A DNA stretch of 33,242 nucleotides from a bacterium (GTDB lineage: Bacteria; Myxococcota_A; UBA9160; SZUA-336): NCBI GenBank assembly GCA_024226335.1, contig JAAELY010000228.1:1-33242 (forward strand), written 5' to 3'. The notes beneath the pieces were generated by a model. That model did not search any database and was not told the origin of the DNA. It was given only the letters and a program-made list of their open reading frames with translations. Both the position numbers and the translations under genes were made by a program. Positions 1-6,584 of the stretch are shown here, piece after piece (the first letter of the stretch is position 1; each line of letters starts with the position of its first letter).

Positions 1-624
1 ACGCGGGATGCGATCTTTGCAGGGATGAAGCGGCGAGAATCCTATGCGACCTCGGGGCCGCGCATCCTCCTGCGCTTCTTTGCTGGCTGGGGCTTCGACG
101 CTGCGATCGTCGCCGATCGCAACCCGGTCGCGGTCGCCACCGATGGTGGCGTTCCCATGGGAGCCGCGCTGCAGCCGGAGCAAGAAGGGGCCGAGAGCCC
201 GACCTTCTTCGCCTGGGCCGGCGCCGACTGGATGAGCGCTCCGCTCCAGCGCATTCAGGTCGTCAAGGGTTGGATCGACGCCGACGGAGAAACGCACGAA
301 TCGGTGCGGGACGTCGTCTGCGCAGACGGCCTCGAGGTCGACCCGAATACACTTCGCTGTCCGGACAACGGCGCCTCTGTCGACACCAGTTCCTGCCAGA
401 CGCGCGGCGAGCGCGGAGCGGGACAGCTGATGGTGGCCTGGCAGGACGACGACTTCGACGCGAGTCAGGGCGCCTTCTACTACGTCCGGGCGATCCAGAA
501 CCCGACCTGCCGCTGGTCGACGTACGACGCGATTCGCCTGGGCATCGAGCCAGACCCGCGCGTGCCCGCGACAATCCGCGAGCGGGCCTGGTCGTCACCC
601 ATCTGGATCGACCCACCGAGCTAG
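1..624 (+). CDS. DUF3604 domain protein, C-terminal part (5' end outside window)
   Basis: The reading frame is open from base 1, so this is the last 207 codons of a longer gene; the first ATG inside the window (25) is internal. The segment AGMKRRESYATSGPR is followed by a C-terminal stretch with RWSTYDAIRLG and ERAWSSPIWI. These are the hallmarks I associate with the end of DUF3604 proteins, which are typically about 600-700 aa. Function of the family is not established; members are often exported or periplasmic and occur near sulfatases and other catabolic genes. No signal peptide can be judged because the N-terminus is missing. A 129-bp gap separates it from the acyl-CoA dehydrogenase downstream. 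Family call is confident; role unknown. Confidence 0.85.
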   Translation, partial: TRDAIFAGMKRRESYATSGPRILLRFFAGWGFDAAIVADRNPVAVATDGGVPMGAALQPEQEGAESPTFFAWAGADWMSAPLQRIQVVKGWIDADGETHESVRDVVCADGLEVDPNTLRCPDNGASVDTSSCQTRGERGAGQLMVAWQDDDFDASQGAFYYVRAIQNPTCRWSTYDAIRLGIEPDPRVPATIRERAWSSPIWIDPPS

Positions 625-753
625 CCGCGCCGACCCGGCCACTCTTCCTGTCCGCCGAAGAAGTTATGATGCGCGTGCATTCCACGAAACCTCCCGCCAC
701 CGGATCCGGAGCAACAGGCTTCGACCCGGCGAGCAAACCCGTCAGGAGACCCC

Positions 754-1980
754 ATGGCCATCGATTTCACGTTTCCCGAGGACGTCCAGATTGCGGTCGA
801 CCATGTCCGGAAGTTCTTGGACGACATCGTTCGCCCCTCCGAGAAGAAGATCGCCGCGCACAAGGACTCGCGAGAGGTCCTGGTCAAGGAAGTGATCCAC
901 ATGCGCATGGCCGCCCAGGAATGGGGCCTTTGGCTGCCCCACATGCCGGAGGAGTATGGAGGCATGGGACTCGGGCACGTGGCGATGGCCAGCGTTTCGG
1001 CCGAAGCAGGAAAGACGCGCTTTGGCCCCTTCGCGTTGAACGCCCAGGCTCCCGACGAGGGCAATATGCACACGCTCCTCCACTTCGCCACGCCGGAGCA
1101 GATCGAAAAATACTTGAAGCCGCTATGCAAGGGCGTCGCTCGCTCCTGCTTTGCCATGACCGAACCCTCTGTCGCGGGTTCTGATCCGACCTTGATTCAG
1201 ACCAAGGCCGTCGAGAAAGACGACCACTGGCTGATCAACGGTCACAAGTGGTTCATCTCGGGCGCCACCGGCGCTCAGTTCGCCATCCTGATCGCGCGCA
1301 CGGAAGACGATCCGGAAATTCGCCAGGCCTGCAACAGCGCCTTTCTCGTCGACATCCCGTCCGAGGGTTGGGACATCCTGCGCGATGTGGAAACCATGAG
1401 TGGCGGCCACAACCACTGCGAAATCCGCATCACCAATCTGAAGGTTCCCAAGCAGAACATGCTAGGCGGCCGGGGCCAGGGACATCGCCTTGGGCAGGCT
1501 CGACTCGGACCGGCACGGCTTGCGCACTGCATGCGCTGGATCGGACAGGCCGAGATCGCGCTCAACATGACGATCGAGCGATCGTTGGAGCGGTACGCTC
1601 ATGGATCCCTACTGGCCGAGAAACAGGGCATCCAGTGGATGATCGCGGACTCGACGATGGAGCTTTACCAGTCGAAACTGATGGTCCTCCACGCGGCGTA
1701 CAAGATCGACGCCGGTCAGGACTTCAAGAGCGAGGTTTCCATGGCCAAGCACTTCGTCGCGAACTCGCTCGGCCGCATCATCGACCGTGCCATTCAGGTT
1801 CACGGCGCCCTGGGGTACAGCAAGGACACGCCCTTGGCGGACATGGCGACCAATGCGCGCTGGGCCCGCTTCGCGGATGGCGCCGACGAGGTGCACCAGT
1901 GGCGCATCGCGGAGCGCGCCATCGAGGCGTATTCGAAGACGGGGAGCGTGAGCAGCGCCGCGGGAGACCTTCCCCTGTAG
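754..1980 (+). CDS. acyl-CoA dehydrogenase (ACAD10/11-like)
   Basis: A 408-residue flavoenzyme expected to catalyse alpha,beta-dehydrogenation of an acyl-CoA, passing electrons to ETF. The sequence shows the usual three-part ACAD layout: an N-terminal helical domain (EYGGMGLGHV), a middle beta domain with FAMTEPSVAGSDPT and INGHKWFISGA, and a C-terminal helical domain with QVHGALGYS and ARFADGADEVHQWRIAERAI. The GADEVH context is typical of long-chain/ACAD11-type members. Length is normal (about 390-410 aa). The ATG at 754 is preceded by AGGAGA at suitable spacing. It appears to be a single gene, followed by a hairpin at 2085-2108. Substrate chain length cannot be read from sequence. Confidence 0.93.
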   Translation: MAIDFTFPEDVQIAVDHVRKFLDDIVRPSEKKIAAHKDSREVLVKEVIHMRMAAQEWGLWLPHMPEEYGGMGLGHVAMASVSAEAGKTRFGPFALNAQAPDEGNMHTLLHFATPEQIEKYLKPLCKGVARSCFAMTEPSVAGSDPTLIQTKAVEKDDHWLINGHKWFISGATGAQFAILIARTEDDPEIRQACNSAFLVDIPSEGWDILRDVETMSGGHNHCEIRITNLKVPKQNMLGGRGQGHRLGQARLGPARLAHCMRWIGQAEIALNMTIERSLERYAHGSLLAEKQGIQWMIADSTMELYQSKLMVLHAAYKIDAGQDFKSEVSMAKHFVANSLGRIIDRAIQVHGALGYSKDTPLADMATNARWARFADGADEVHQWRIAERAIEAYSKTGSVSSAAGDLPL

Positions 1981-2084
1981 GAACGCATCCCGCAAAGAGC
2001 CGCACAAATCTCCCGGCGCCGGGCTTGGATGTCGAGCGAGGCTTCGACCGCGCATCAGGCCGCCCGAAGCATGGGATTGGCCGA

Positions 2085-2108
2085 AGCGACTTCATGCAGG
2101 AAGTCGCT
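2085..2108. terminator. hairpin downstream of acyl-CoA dehydrogenase / tRNA-Arg remnant
   Basis: A perfect 9-bp stem (AGCGACTTC / GAAGTCGCT) with a 6-nt loop. It lies about 105 bp past the acyl-CoA dehydrogenase stop. On the opposite strand its last base touches the CCA end of the tRNA-Arg remnant, the position expected for a tRNA terminator. No T-tract follows on either strand, so termination is plausible but not proven. Confidence 0.4.
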
Positions 2109-2157
2109 GGCGCGCCGGGAGGGCTTCGAACCCCCGCCCCTCAGGTTCGAAGCCTGA
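2108..2157 (-). pseudogene. 3' half of a tRNA-Arg(TCG) gene (integration scar)
   Basis: Read on the minus strand, the segment has a 5-bp anticodon stem (TCAGG/CCTGA) with a 7-nt loop CTTCGAA (U33, anticodon TCG, A37). A 5-nt variable region, a T-arm GGGGG-TTCGAAG-CCCTC, the 3' acceptor strand CCGGCGC, G73 and an encoded CCA follow. Upstream (minus sense) there is no D-arm and no matching 5' acceptor strand GCGCCGG, so the gene is not intact. Such 3' tRNA halves typically mark attachment sites of integrated elements. The sequence 5' of it carries phased 10-bp repeats. Not expected to be functional. Confidence 0.7.
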
Positions 2158-2199
2158 ACGGAGAGTGAGGAAAATCAAATAGTTACGCGATTCTAAGCG

Positions 2200-2229
2200 G
2201 GAATACGCAGGAATAGACGGGAATACGGT
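2200..2229. repeat. three tandem 10-bp repeats (GGAATA-N4)
   Basis: Three consecutive decamers, GGAATACGCA, GGAATAGACG and GGAATACGGT, share the core GGAATA at exactly one helical turn. They lie about 40 bp from the truncated tRNA-Arg. Phased repeats beside a tRNA scar resemble arm-type binding sites of tyrosine recombinases, but a plain tandem duplication is also possible. Confidence 0.5.
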
Positions 2230-2400
2230 ACCCCCCCGCCTGCACTTCCTCGCTCGACGCGCCATCAATGAACGCTACGGGATCCTGCGTGCACTCCCGT
2301 GGTCATCCGCCGGTCTTCGTGGATCAGAGCTGAGATCCGAAACGGGAAGCGGATCGCGTAGCGGTAGAAGTCCTTTCCTTCACTGGAGTGCAAGGTGTTT
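2230..2400. other. rest of the 1981-2506 gap, no gene recognised
   Basis: Between the iterated repeats and the sulfatase promoter I see no recognisable gene. A short minus-strand reading frame (about 46 codons, containing GKDFYRYAIRFP) looks faintly protein-like but has no convincing start or family match, so I do not call it. Confidence 0.3.
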
Positions 2401-2420
2401 TCGAGATCAGATTATCAAAA

Positions 2421-2457
2421 TTTGGTCATAGACAAAATTTTAGCAATGATCGATATT
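2421..2457 (+). promoter_or_regulatory. promoter/operator copy 1, upstream of sulfatase
   Basis: The -35 TAGACA (2429-2434), 17-bp spacer and -10 GATATT (2452-2457) lie 50 bp before the sulfatase ATG. An imperfect inverted repeat TTTGGTCATAGACAAAA (2421-2437) overlaps the -35. The same module recurs before the carotenoid oxygenase (4899) and the nitroreductase operon (8350), including the spacer motif TTTAGCAATGATC. It is the most diverged copy. It probably binds the TetR protein encoded at 4163-4876; this is inference. Confidence 0.7.
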
Positions 2458-2506
2458 CGGCTCCACACCTTCAAAAGAGCCGCCGCCCCATCGAGGAGAC
2501 CCTGCC

Positions 2507-4090
2507 ATGACGAACGAGGCCTCTCTCACAAAGGCCGAGAGCCTGGCCCCTCGAGGCCATCCTCTCCTGCCATTCTGGATGGCGCTCGTTTCTCTGGTTG
2601 CGATGGCCGGCCCCGCCTCCACGCTGGCAGATTCCCACACACAATCCCCGCCCTCTGCCGGCGTGGCGGCGGCCGACCGCCGACCGAATATCCTGATCCT
2701 GCTGGCAGACGACCTCGGCTGGGGCGATGTCTCCTACCACGGCAGCGAGATTCGGACGCCGCATATCGACAACCTCGCGCGCAGGGGGATCGAACTCGAT
2801 CGCTTCTACGTCCAGCCGACCTGCAGCCCGACCCGAACTGCTCTGATGACAGGGAAGTCGCCGATGCGCATCGGGATCACGCGACCGATCACTAAGAATG
2901 AGAAAGGTGGCCTCCCGCTTGGCGAGACATTGCTGCCGGAACATCTCGCGCGAGCCGGCTATCAATCGCTGATGTCAGGCAAGTGGCATCTCGGCCATTA
3001 CACACCCGAGATGTTCCCCCACGCCCGGGGTTTCGAGTCCTTCTACGGTCATGTCAGCGGTGGCATCGGCTATTGGGATCACAACCACGGCGGGGGCCAC
3101 GATTGGCAACGCGATGGCGTAACCGTTCGAGAGGAGGGCTATACGACCCATCTGATCGCGGACGAAGCGCTGCGCCTGCTCACCACTCGCGACCGCACCC
3201 GCCCTGTATTCCTCTACGTCGCCTTCAACGCCCCGCACATTCCGAACGAATCGCCATCAGACGCGCTCGCTCGTTATGCGTCGATCGAAGACCAGAAGCG
3301 TCGCATTCACGCGGGCATGGTGAGCGAACTCGACTCCGCCATCGGCCGAATCCTCGCGGGCTTCGAAGAGGAAGGAATCCTCGGCAACACCCTCGTCTTC
3401 TTCTCGAGCGATAACGGCGGCATCGTCCCCGGAACCGGCCCCCCGGCACTCTTGAATGTCGCTCGTTTCTTCGACGCGATCTTCGACCGACCAATCCCCA
3501 TCCCAGGCTTCGAGTTCCTCGTCGCAAATCTACTCGACGGGGCGAGCGACAACGGCCGCTTGCGCGGCGCCAAGGGCGACCTCGGCGACGGTGGAAGCCG
3601 GGTCCCCGCAGCGATCTGGTGGCCCGGTCACCTCGAAAACGGAACCCATGAGCGTTTCATGACAATCTCCGACCTCCTCCCGACGCTGATGGAAGCGATC
3701 GGCGCAGCGGACGCGATTCCGGGTGATCTGAATGGCCGCAGCCAATGGGCGGCGCTGAACGGAGATCCCTCCAACAGCGAGACACCCGATTACGTCACGA
3801 CCGGCCTTTTCGGAGAAGCCGCGTTCTATCGCCCCCCCTGGAAACTCCACGTGACGGACCCGCCCGAACTCTACGACGTATTCGATGATCCCTACGAGGA
3901 GCGCAACGTCGCGGGCGAGAATCCGGAGGTCGTCGAGGCTCTATTGCAGGCCACAGAAGCCTGGCCTCGCGGAAGGGCCACCTCGGCGACCATCGCCGAT
4001 AGTTTTTTCGATCCGGACCTCTTTGGTGGTCGGGAGGATCGCGAGCCCTGGGCGGATGTCGCTCGAGAGCGGGCATCCCGCACGAATTGA
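2507..4090 (+). CDS. exported type I sulfatase (arylsulfatase family)
   Basis: A 527-residue formylglycine-dependent sulfatase hydrolysing a sulfate ester. Residues 1-42 hold a positively flavoured start and a hydrophobic stretch (FWMALVSLVAMAGPASTLA), consistent with a signal peptide and periplasmic or extracellular location. Metal-site motif ILLADDLGWGD (D68, D69) precedes the C-S-P-T-R signature at 106-110, where Cys106 is the residue converted to formylglycine. SGKWHLGH (157-164), NAPH (241-244) and SSDNGG (D302/N303) complete the active site. Length is typical. ATG at 2507 follows GGAGA. It stands alone behind promoter/operator copy 1, so it is probably co-induced with the oxygenase and monooxygenase operons. 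The substrate is unknown; an organosulfate of the compound degraded by the neighbouring genes is an inference. An anaerobic sulfatase-maturating enzyme or FGE must exist elsewhere. Confidence 0.93.
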   Translation: MTNEASLTKAESLAPRGHPLLPFWMALVSLVAMAGPASTLADSHTQSPPSAGVAAADRRPNILILLADDLGWGDVSYHGSEIRTPHIDNLARRGIELDRFYVQPTCSPTRTALMTGKSPMRIGITRPITKNEKGGLPLGETLLPEHLARAGYQSLMSGKWHLGHYTPEMFPHARGFESFYGHVSGGIGYWDHNHGGGHDWQRDGVTVREEGYTTHLIADEALRLLTTRDRTRPVFLYVAFNAPHIPNESPSDALARYASIEDQKRRIHAGMVSELDSAIGRILAGFEEEGILGNTLVFFSSDNGGIVPGTGPPALLNVARFFDAIFDRPIPIPGFEFLVANLLDGASDNGRLRGAKGDLGDGGSRVPAAIWWPGHLENGTHERFMTISDLLPTLMEAIGAADAIPGDLNGRSQWAALNGDPSNSETPDYVTTGLFGEAAFYRPPWKLHVTDPPELYDVFDDPYEERNVAGENPEVVEALLQATEAWPRGRATSATIADSFFDPDLFGGREDREPWADVARERASRTN

Positions 4091-4162
4091 AGCAACGGAG
4101 GGTCCAGGGCGGCTATTCGTAGCCTTCGAAATCCAGACCCGGCTAGACGGTTCCGGCCTCGT

Positions 4163-4876
4163 TCACTTCAGACCTCTGACTTGCGCCTTGCGTCGGGCGG
4201 GCTTCGTCGAGCGCGCCTTGCGTAGTCGCGTCAGCTTTCCGATGAGCGCGGGGCGGAAGGTCTCCTCCGCGTCGGCAGCCAATCCGATGTAGGACGCCTG
4301 TAGCACGGTCTCGCGGAATTCCTCGATGGAGATCAGGCGAAACGCCCAGTCTCGCGAGGCAACGCGATAACTCGCGAAGATCCTCTCGCCGAGGATGTCG
4401 GGGGGGATCGAACCTCGCAGCTGCCCTTGCTCCTGAGCCGTCCGGCACGCCTCCGTCATGAGCGCGACGGCCCATCGGGTCAAGCCTCCCCTCTTTCCCC
4501 AGATCTTCTCCTGATCTGAGAAGAACTCGTTGGCCACGAACGCGGCACGGTAGAAGTCCTCTTCTGCGCTGAAGAGCGATGTGGATTCGTTCGCCACGGC
4601 CTCAAGCAGCGCCACGGCCTCAAGCAGCGCCACGGGCTCCGCCTCTGCGAACGCCTCCAGCCGGGCTTCGAGCGCGGCCATCGTCTCGGAGATCAGCATG
4701 AGGAGGATCTCTTCCTTGTTGCCGATCAGGTTGTAGAGAGTGGGCTGAGTGACCCCGGCTGCATCGGCCAGGGAGCGCATGTTCAAGCTCGGAAAGCCGC
4801 GCTCGGCGATCGTGCGCCGCGCTTCCGCCAGGATCCGCCTGCGGCGCTTTTCCATGTTGATCGCTCGTGTACTCAT
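4163..4876 (-). CDS. TetR/AcrR family repressor, likely controls the region 2 catabolic genes
   Basis: A 237-residue regulator. Residues 8-60 form a TetR DNA-binding domain: a basic N-terminus (MEKRRRRILAEA), RGFPSLNMRSLADAAGV and the recognition helix region TQPTLYNLIGNKEEILL. The C-terminal ligand domain is unremarkable except for a duplicated VALLEA segment created by an 18-bp tandem repeat at 4593-4628. I use the ATG at 4876; a GTG at 4888 and an ATG at 4855 are alternatives, and none has a clear ribosome-binding site. The gene is divergent from the carotenoid oxygenase, with operator copy 2 in between, so autoregulation is likely. The ligand is unknown. The first ~20 codons plus promoter are duplicated at 8281-8400. 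Confidence 0.9.
   Translation of the reverse strand: MSTRAINMEKRRRRILAEARRTIAERGFPSLNMRSLADAAGVTQPTLYNLIGNKEEILLMLISETMAALEARLEAFAEAEPVALLEAVALLEAVANESTSLFSAEEDFYRAAFVANEFFSDQEKIWGKRGGLTRWAVALMTEACRTAQEQGQLRGSIPPDILGERIFASYRVASRDWAFRLISIEEFRETVLQASYIGLAADAEETFRPALIGKLTRLRKARSTKPARRKAQVRGLK
4593..4635. repeat. 18-bp tandem duplication inside tetR
   Basis: GCCACGGCCTCAAGCAGC occurs twice head to tail (4593-4610, 4611-4628), followed by a partial third copy. It is in frame and inserts one extra VALLEA unit into the ligand-binding domain of the TetR protein. Confidence 0.85.
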
Positions 4877-4948
4877 TCGAGGTTTCACACTAGCAAATTT
4901 TAGTCATTGACAAAACTTTAGCAATGATAAATATTCTGGATCCAGAAG
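4830..4948. repeat. long duplication, copy A (tetR 5' end plus promoter)
   Basis: This ~119-bp segment covers the first codons of tetR, the divergent operator and the start of the carotenoid oxygenase leader. It aligns almost without gaps to 8281-8400, with high identity by eye. Identical stretches include GTCATTGACAAAACTTTAGCA. This copy is the likely original because it joins an intact tetR gene. Confidence 0.85.
4899..4935 (+). promoter_or_regulatory. promoter/operator copy 2, tetR/carotenoid oxygenase intergenic
   Basis: A canonical -35 TTGACA (4907-4912), exactly 17 bp, then -10 AATATT (4930-4935), 44 bp before the oxygenase ATG. The inverted repeat TTTAGTCA-T-TGACAAAA (4899-4915; 7 of 8 positions symmetric) covers the -35. 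A bound TetR dimer here would block RNA polymerase and could also repress the divergent tetR gene. Nearly identical to copy 3 at 8350. Confidence 0.8.
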
Positions 4949-4978
4949 ACGCCCTCAACCAATCCAGGAGAACCTTCC

Positions 4979-6394
4979 ATGCTAATCGAAATCGACTATC
5001 TGTCCGAGGCCATGCGGCCAGATCCTGTTGAGTCGGACTACACCATCACCAAGATCGAAGGTGAAATCCCCCGGGAACTGAACGGGACCCTCTACCGCAA
5101 TTGCCCAAACCAGAAGACCTCGCCAAAGGCCGGTCCTGGCGTATTGCATATGTTCGACGGTGACGGTTTTGTCAGTGCTTGGCGTTTCGAAGACGGCAAG
5201 GCCCGTTATCGCAGCCGCCACCCTCGCACGGAGAGCTTCCTGCGCGAGCAGGAGGAGGGCGAATACTGTCTCGGCGGACTCAACGTTGGGCCAGACCGCG
5301 CGCTACGGAATCCGCCGCCGAACTATCAGGCCAACACCAACGCCGTCTACCACGCCGGTCGGCTTTGGGCAATGCATGAAACCATGCCACCCTTCTTCAT
5401 GGATCCGGACACCCTCGAGTCGAAGGGCATCTGGGATTACGATGGCAAGATGCTCGGAATGGCGTCTGGTGCCCATCCATGTATCGACGTGAGAACGGGC
5501 CAGATGTTCCAATGTGGCTACCAACCCATGGCACCCTTCCTGCAGCTCTACGTTGTGGAGGCCGACGGAAAGGTCTCTCTGGCAGAAGCGGTCGATACCC
5601 CCTGGGCTGGCAAGATCCACGACATTGCGATTACCGAGAACTACATCATCGTCCCGCTCGGAGCCGTCGACATCAGCTACGAGAACCCGGACAGGAATGA
5701 TCCTCTTGGGGGCCTGAAGGCACTACGGGCACGGCCCGACCTGAACTTGCGGTTCGGCATCCGCAAGCGCGAGCCGGGTAGTCCCATGCAGTGGTTCGAG
5801 GTCCCCGACAGTCACTACATTCTGCACGTCGGAAATGCCTTCGAACGGGATGGGAAAATCATCATGGATGCCCCCGCTTGGGAGAATCCGACTGCCTTTG
5901 TCGAAACTATCAAGCACCTTCGCGAAGGCAAAGTCGATCCGGACGCAGCACACTGTCATCCCCGCGTCTACGAGTTCGACCTGGCCACTGGGACCTGCAA
6001 AGGGACCAAAGTGAGCGACATGTTTGCTGAGCTAAACCGGTTTGATGATCGCCTGATGGGATACGAGAATCGGTATGGCTACGCTTCGGTGGGGAGACCG
6101 GGCGAGGGAATATTCCGAAGTGTTGGAAAATACGATCGCTCGGGCGGGCCGATGGCGATCCAGGACGCTGTGGAAGGCAATTTTGTCGGCGAGCCCATCT
6201 TCGTTCCTCGTAGTCAGGACGCAGCCGAGGACGATGGTTTTGTCATCGCCTTGCGCCACGATGGACCCAACGATCGTACAGGCCTCGACATCCTGGACGC
6301 ACGGGGTGTAGACAAGGAACCGCTGGCGCGTCTATGGCTGGATCACCGAGTTCCGTTCAGCCCCCATGGTTGCTGGCGGCCCGAAGGCACTTAG
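4979..6394 (+). CDS. carotenoid cleavage oxygenase / lignostilbene dioxygenase family
   Basis: A 471-residue non-haem iron dioxygenase of the RPE65/CCD superfamily, which cleaves C=C double bonds of carotenoids, apocarotenoids, stilbenes or related phenylpropenes. The N-terminus shows IEGEIPRELNGTLYRNCPN and HMFDGDG, typical of the family. The four iron-binding histidines of the beta-propeller can be placed at H166 (GAHPCID), H214 (KIHDIAIT), H283 (ILHVGNAFE) and H463 (FSPHGCW). Length is typical. ATG at 4979 follows AGGAGA. No signal peptide, so cytoplasmic. It is transcribed from promoter/operator copy 2 and faces the FAD oxidoreductase across an IS remnant. Substrate cannot be read from sequence; bacterial relatives include both stilbene and carotenoid cleavers. 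The C-terminus ends just after the last histidine, so minor 3' loss by the IS insertion is possible. Confidence 0.9.
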   Translation: MLIEIDYLSEAMRPDPVESDYTITKIEGEIPRELNGTLYRNCPNQKTSPKAGPGVLHMFDGDGFVSAWRFEDGKARYRSRHPRTESFLREQEEGEYCLGGLNVGPDRALRNPPPNYQANTNAVYHAGRLWAMHETMPPFFMDPDTLESKGIWDYDGKMLGMASGAHPCIDVRTGQMFQCGYQPMAPFLQLYVVEADGKVSLAEAVDTPWAGKIHDIAITENYIIVPLGAVDISYENPDRNDPLGGLKALRARPDLNLRFGIRKREPGSPMQWFEVPDSHYILHVGNAFERDGKIIMDAPAWENPTAFVETIKHLREGKVDPDAAHCHPRVYEFDLATGTCKGTKVSDMFAELNRFDDRLMGYENRYGYASVGRPGEGIFRSVGKYDRSGGPMAIQDAVEGNFVGEPIFVPRSQDAAEDDGFVIALRHDGPNDRTGLDILDARGVDKEPLARLWLDHRVPFSPHGCWRPEGT

Positions 6395-6444
6395 TAGTTC
6401 TGGGATCTTGGCTTGAACCTCATGCCGCTTCCCTCTGCACCTGC

Positions 6445-6476
6445 CTCACGCCCGCTGCGTACGCAGCGGGCGTGAG
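6445..6476. repeat. 32-bp perfect palindrome between convergent genes
   Basis: Two 16-bp arms (CTCACGCCCGCTGCGT and its exact complement) meet without a spacer. It lies between the ends of the carotenoid oxygenase and the FAD oxidoreductase, next to an IS remnant. It could form a strong hairpin acting as a bidirectional terminator, although no T-tract follows, or be part of an IS end. Confidence 0.75.
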
Positions 6477-6488
6477 CTGACCCATCGC

Positions 6489-6584
6489 CTAACGAGTGAA
6501 ATCGTCGATCACGGTGAGGACTCGGAGCTGCCGTCCGTCGATCGTCTGATCGGCGACGAAGTCGTAGCTCCAGACGTGGTTCAG
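6489..6584 (-). pseudogene. IS3-family transposase (OrfB) remnant
   Basis: The minus strand encodes NHVWSYDFVADQ followed by a stretch ending LTVIDDFTR and a stop. This is the opening of the rve/integrase core of IS3-family OrfB, in which the Asp of WSYDF is the first catalytic residue. Only about 31 codons remain; the rest of the element and both terminal repeats are not recognisable. It begins within the stop codon of the FAD oxidoreductase gene, whose last codons may have been altered by the insertion. Confidence 0.8.

Noticed and set aside
2108-2229. Functional tRNA-Arg gene on the minus strand
   Set aside because: Anticodon arm, T-arm and CCA are present but no D-arm and no 5' acceptor strand complementary to CCGGCGC exist upstream.
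2200-2229. CRISPR array
   Set aside because: Repeats are only 10 bp with no spacers and no cas genes in the window.
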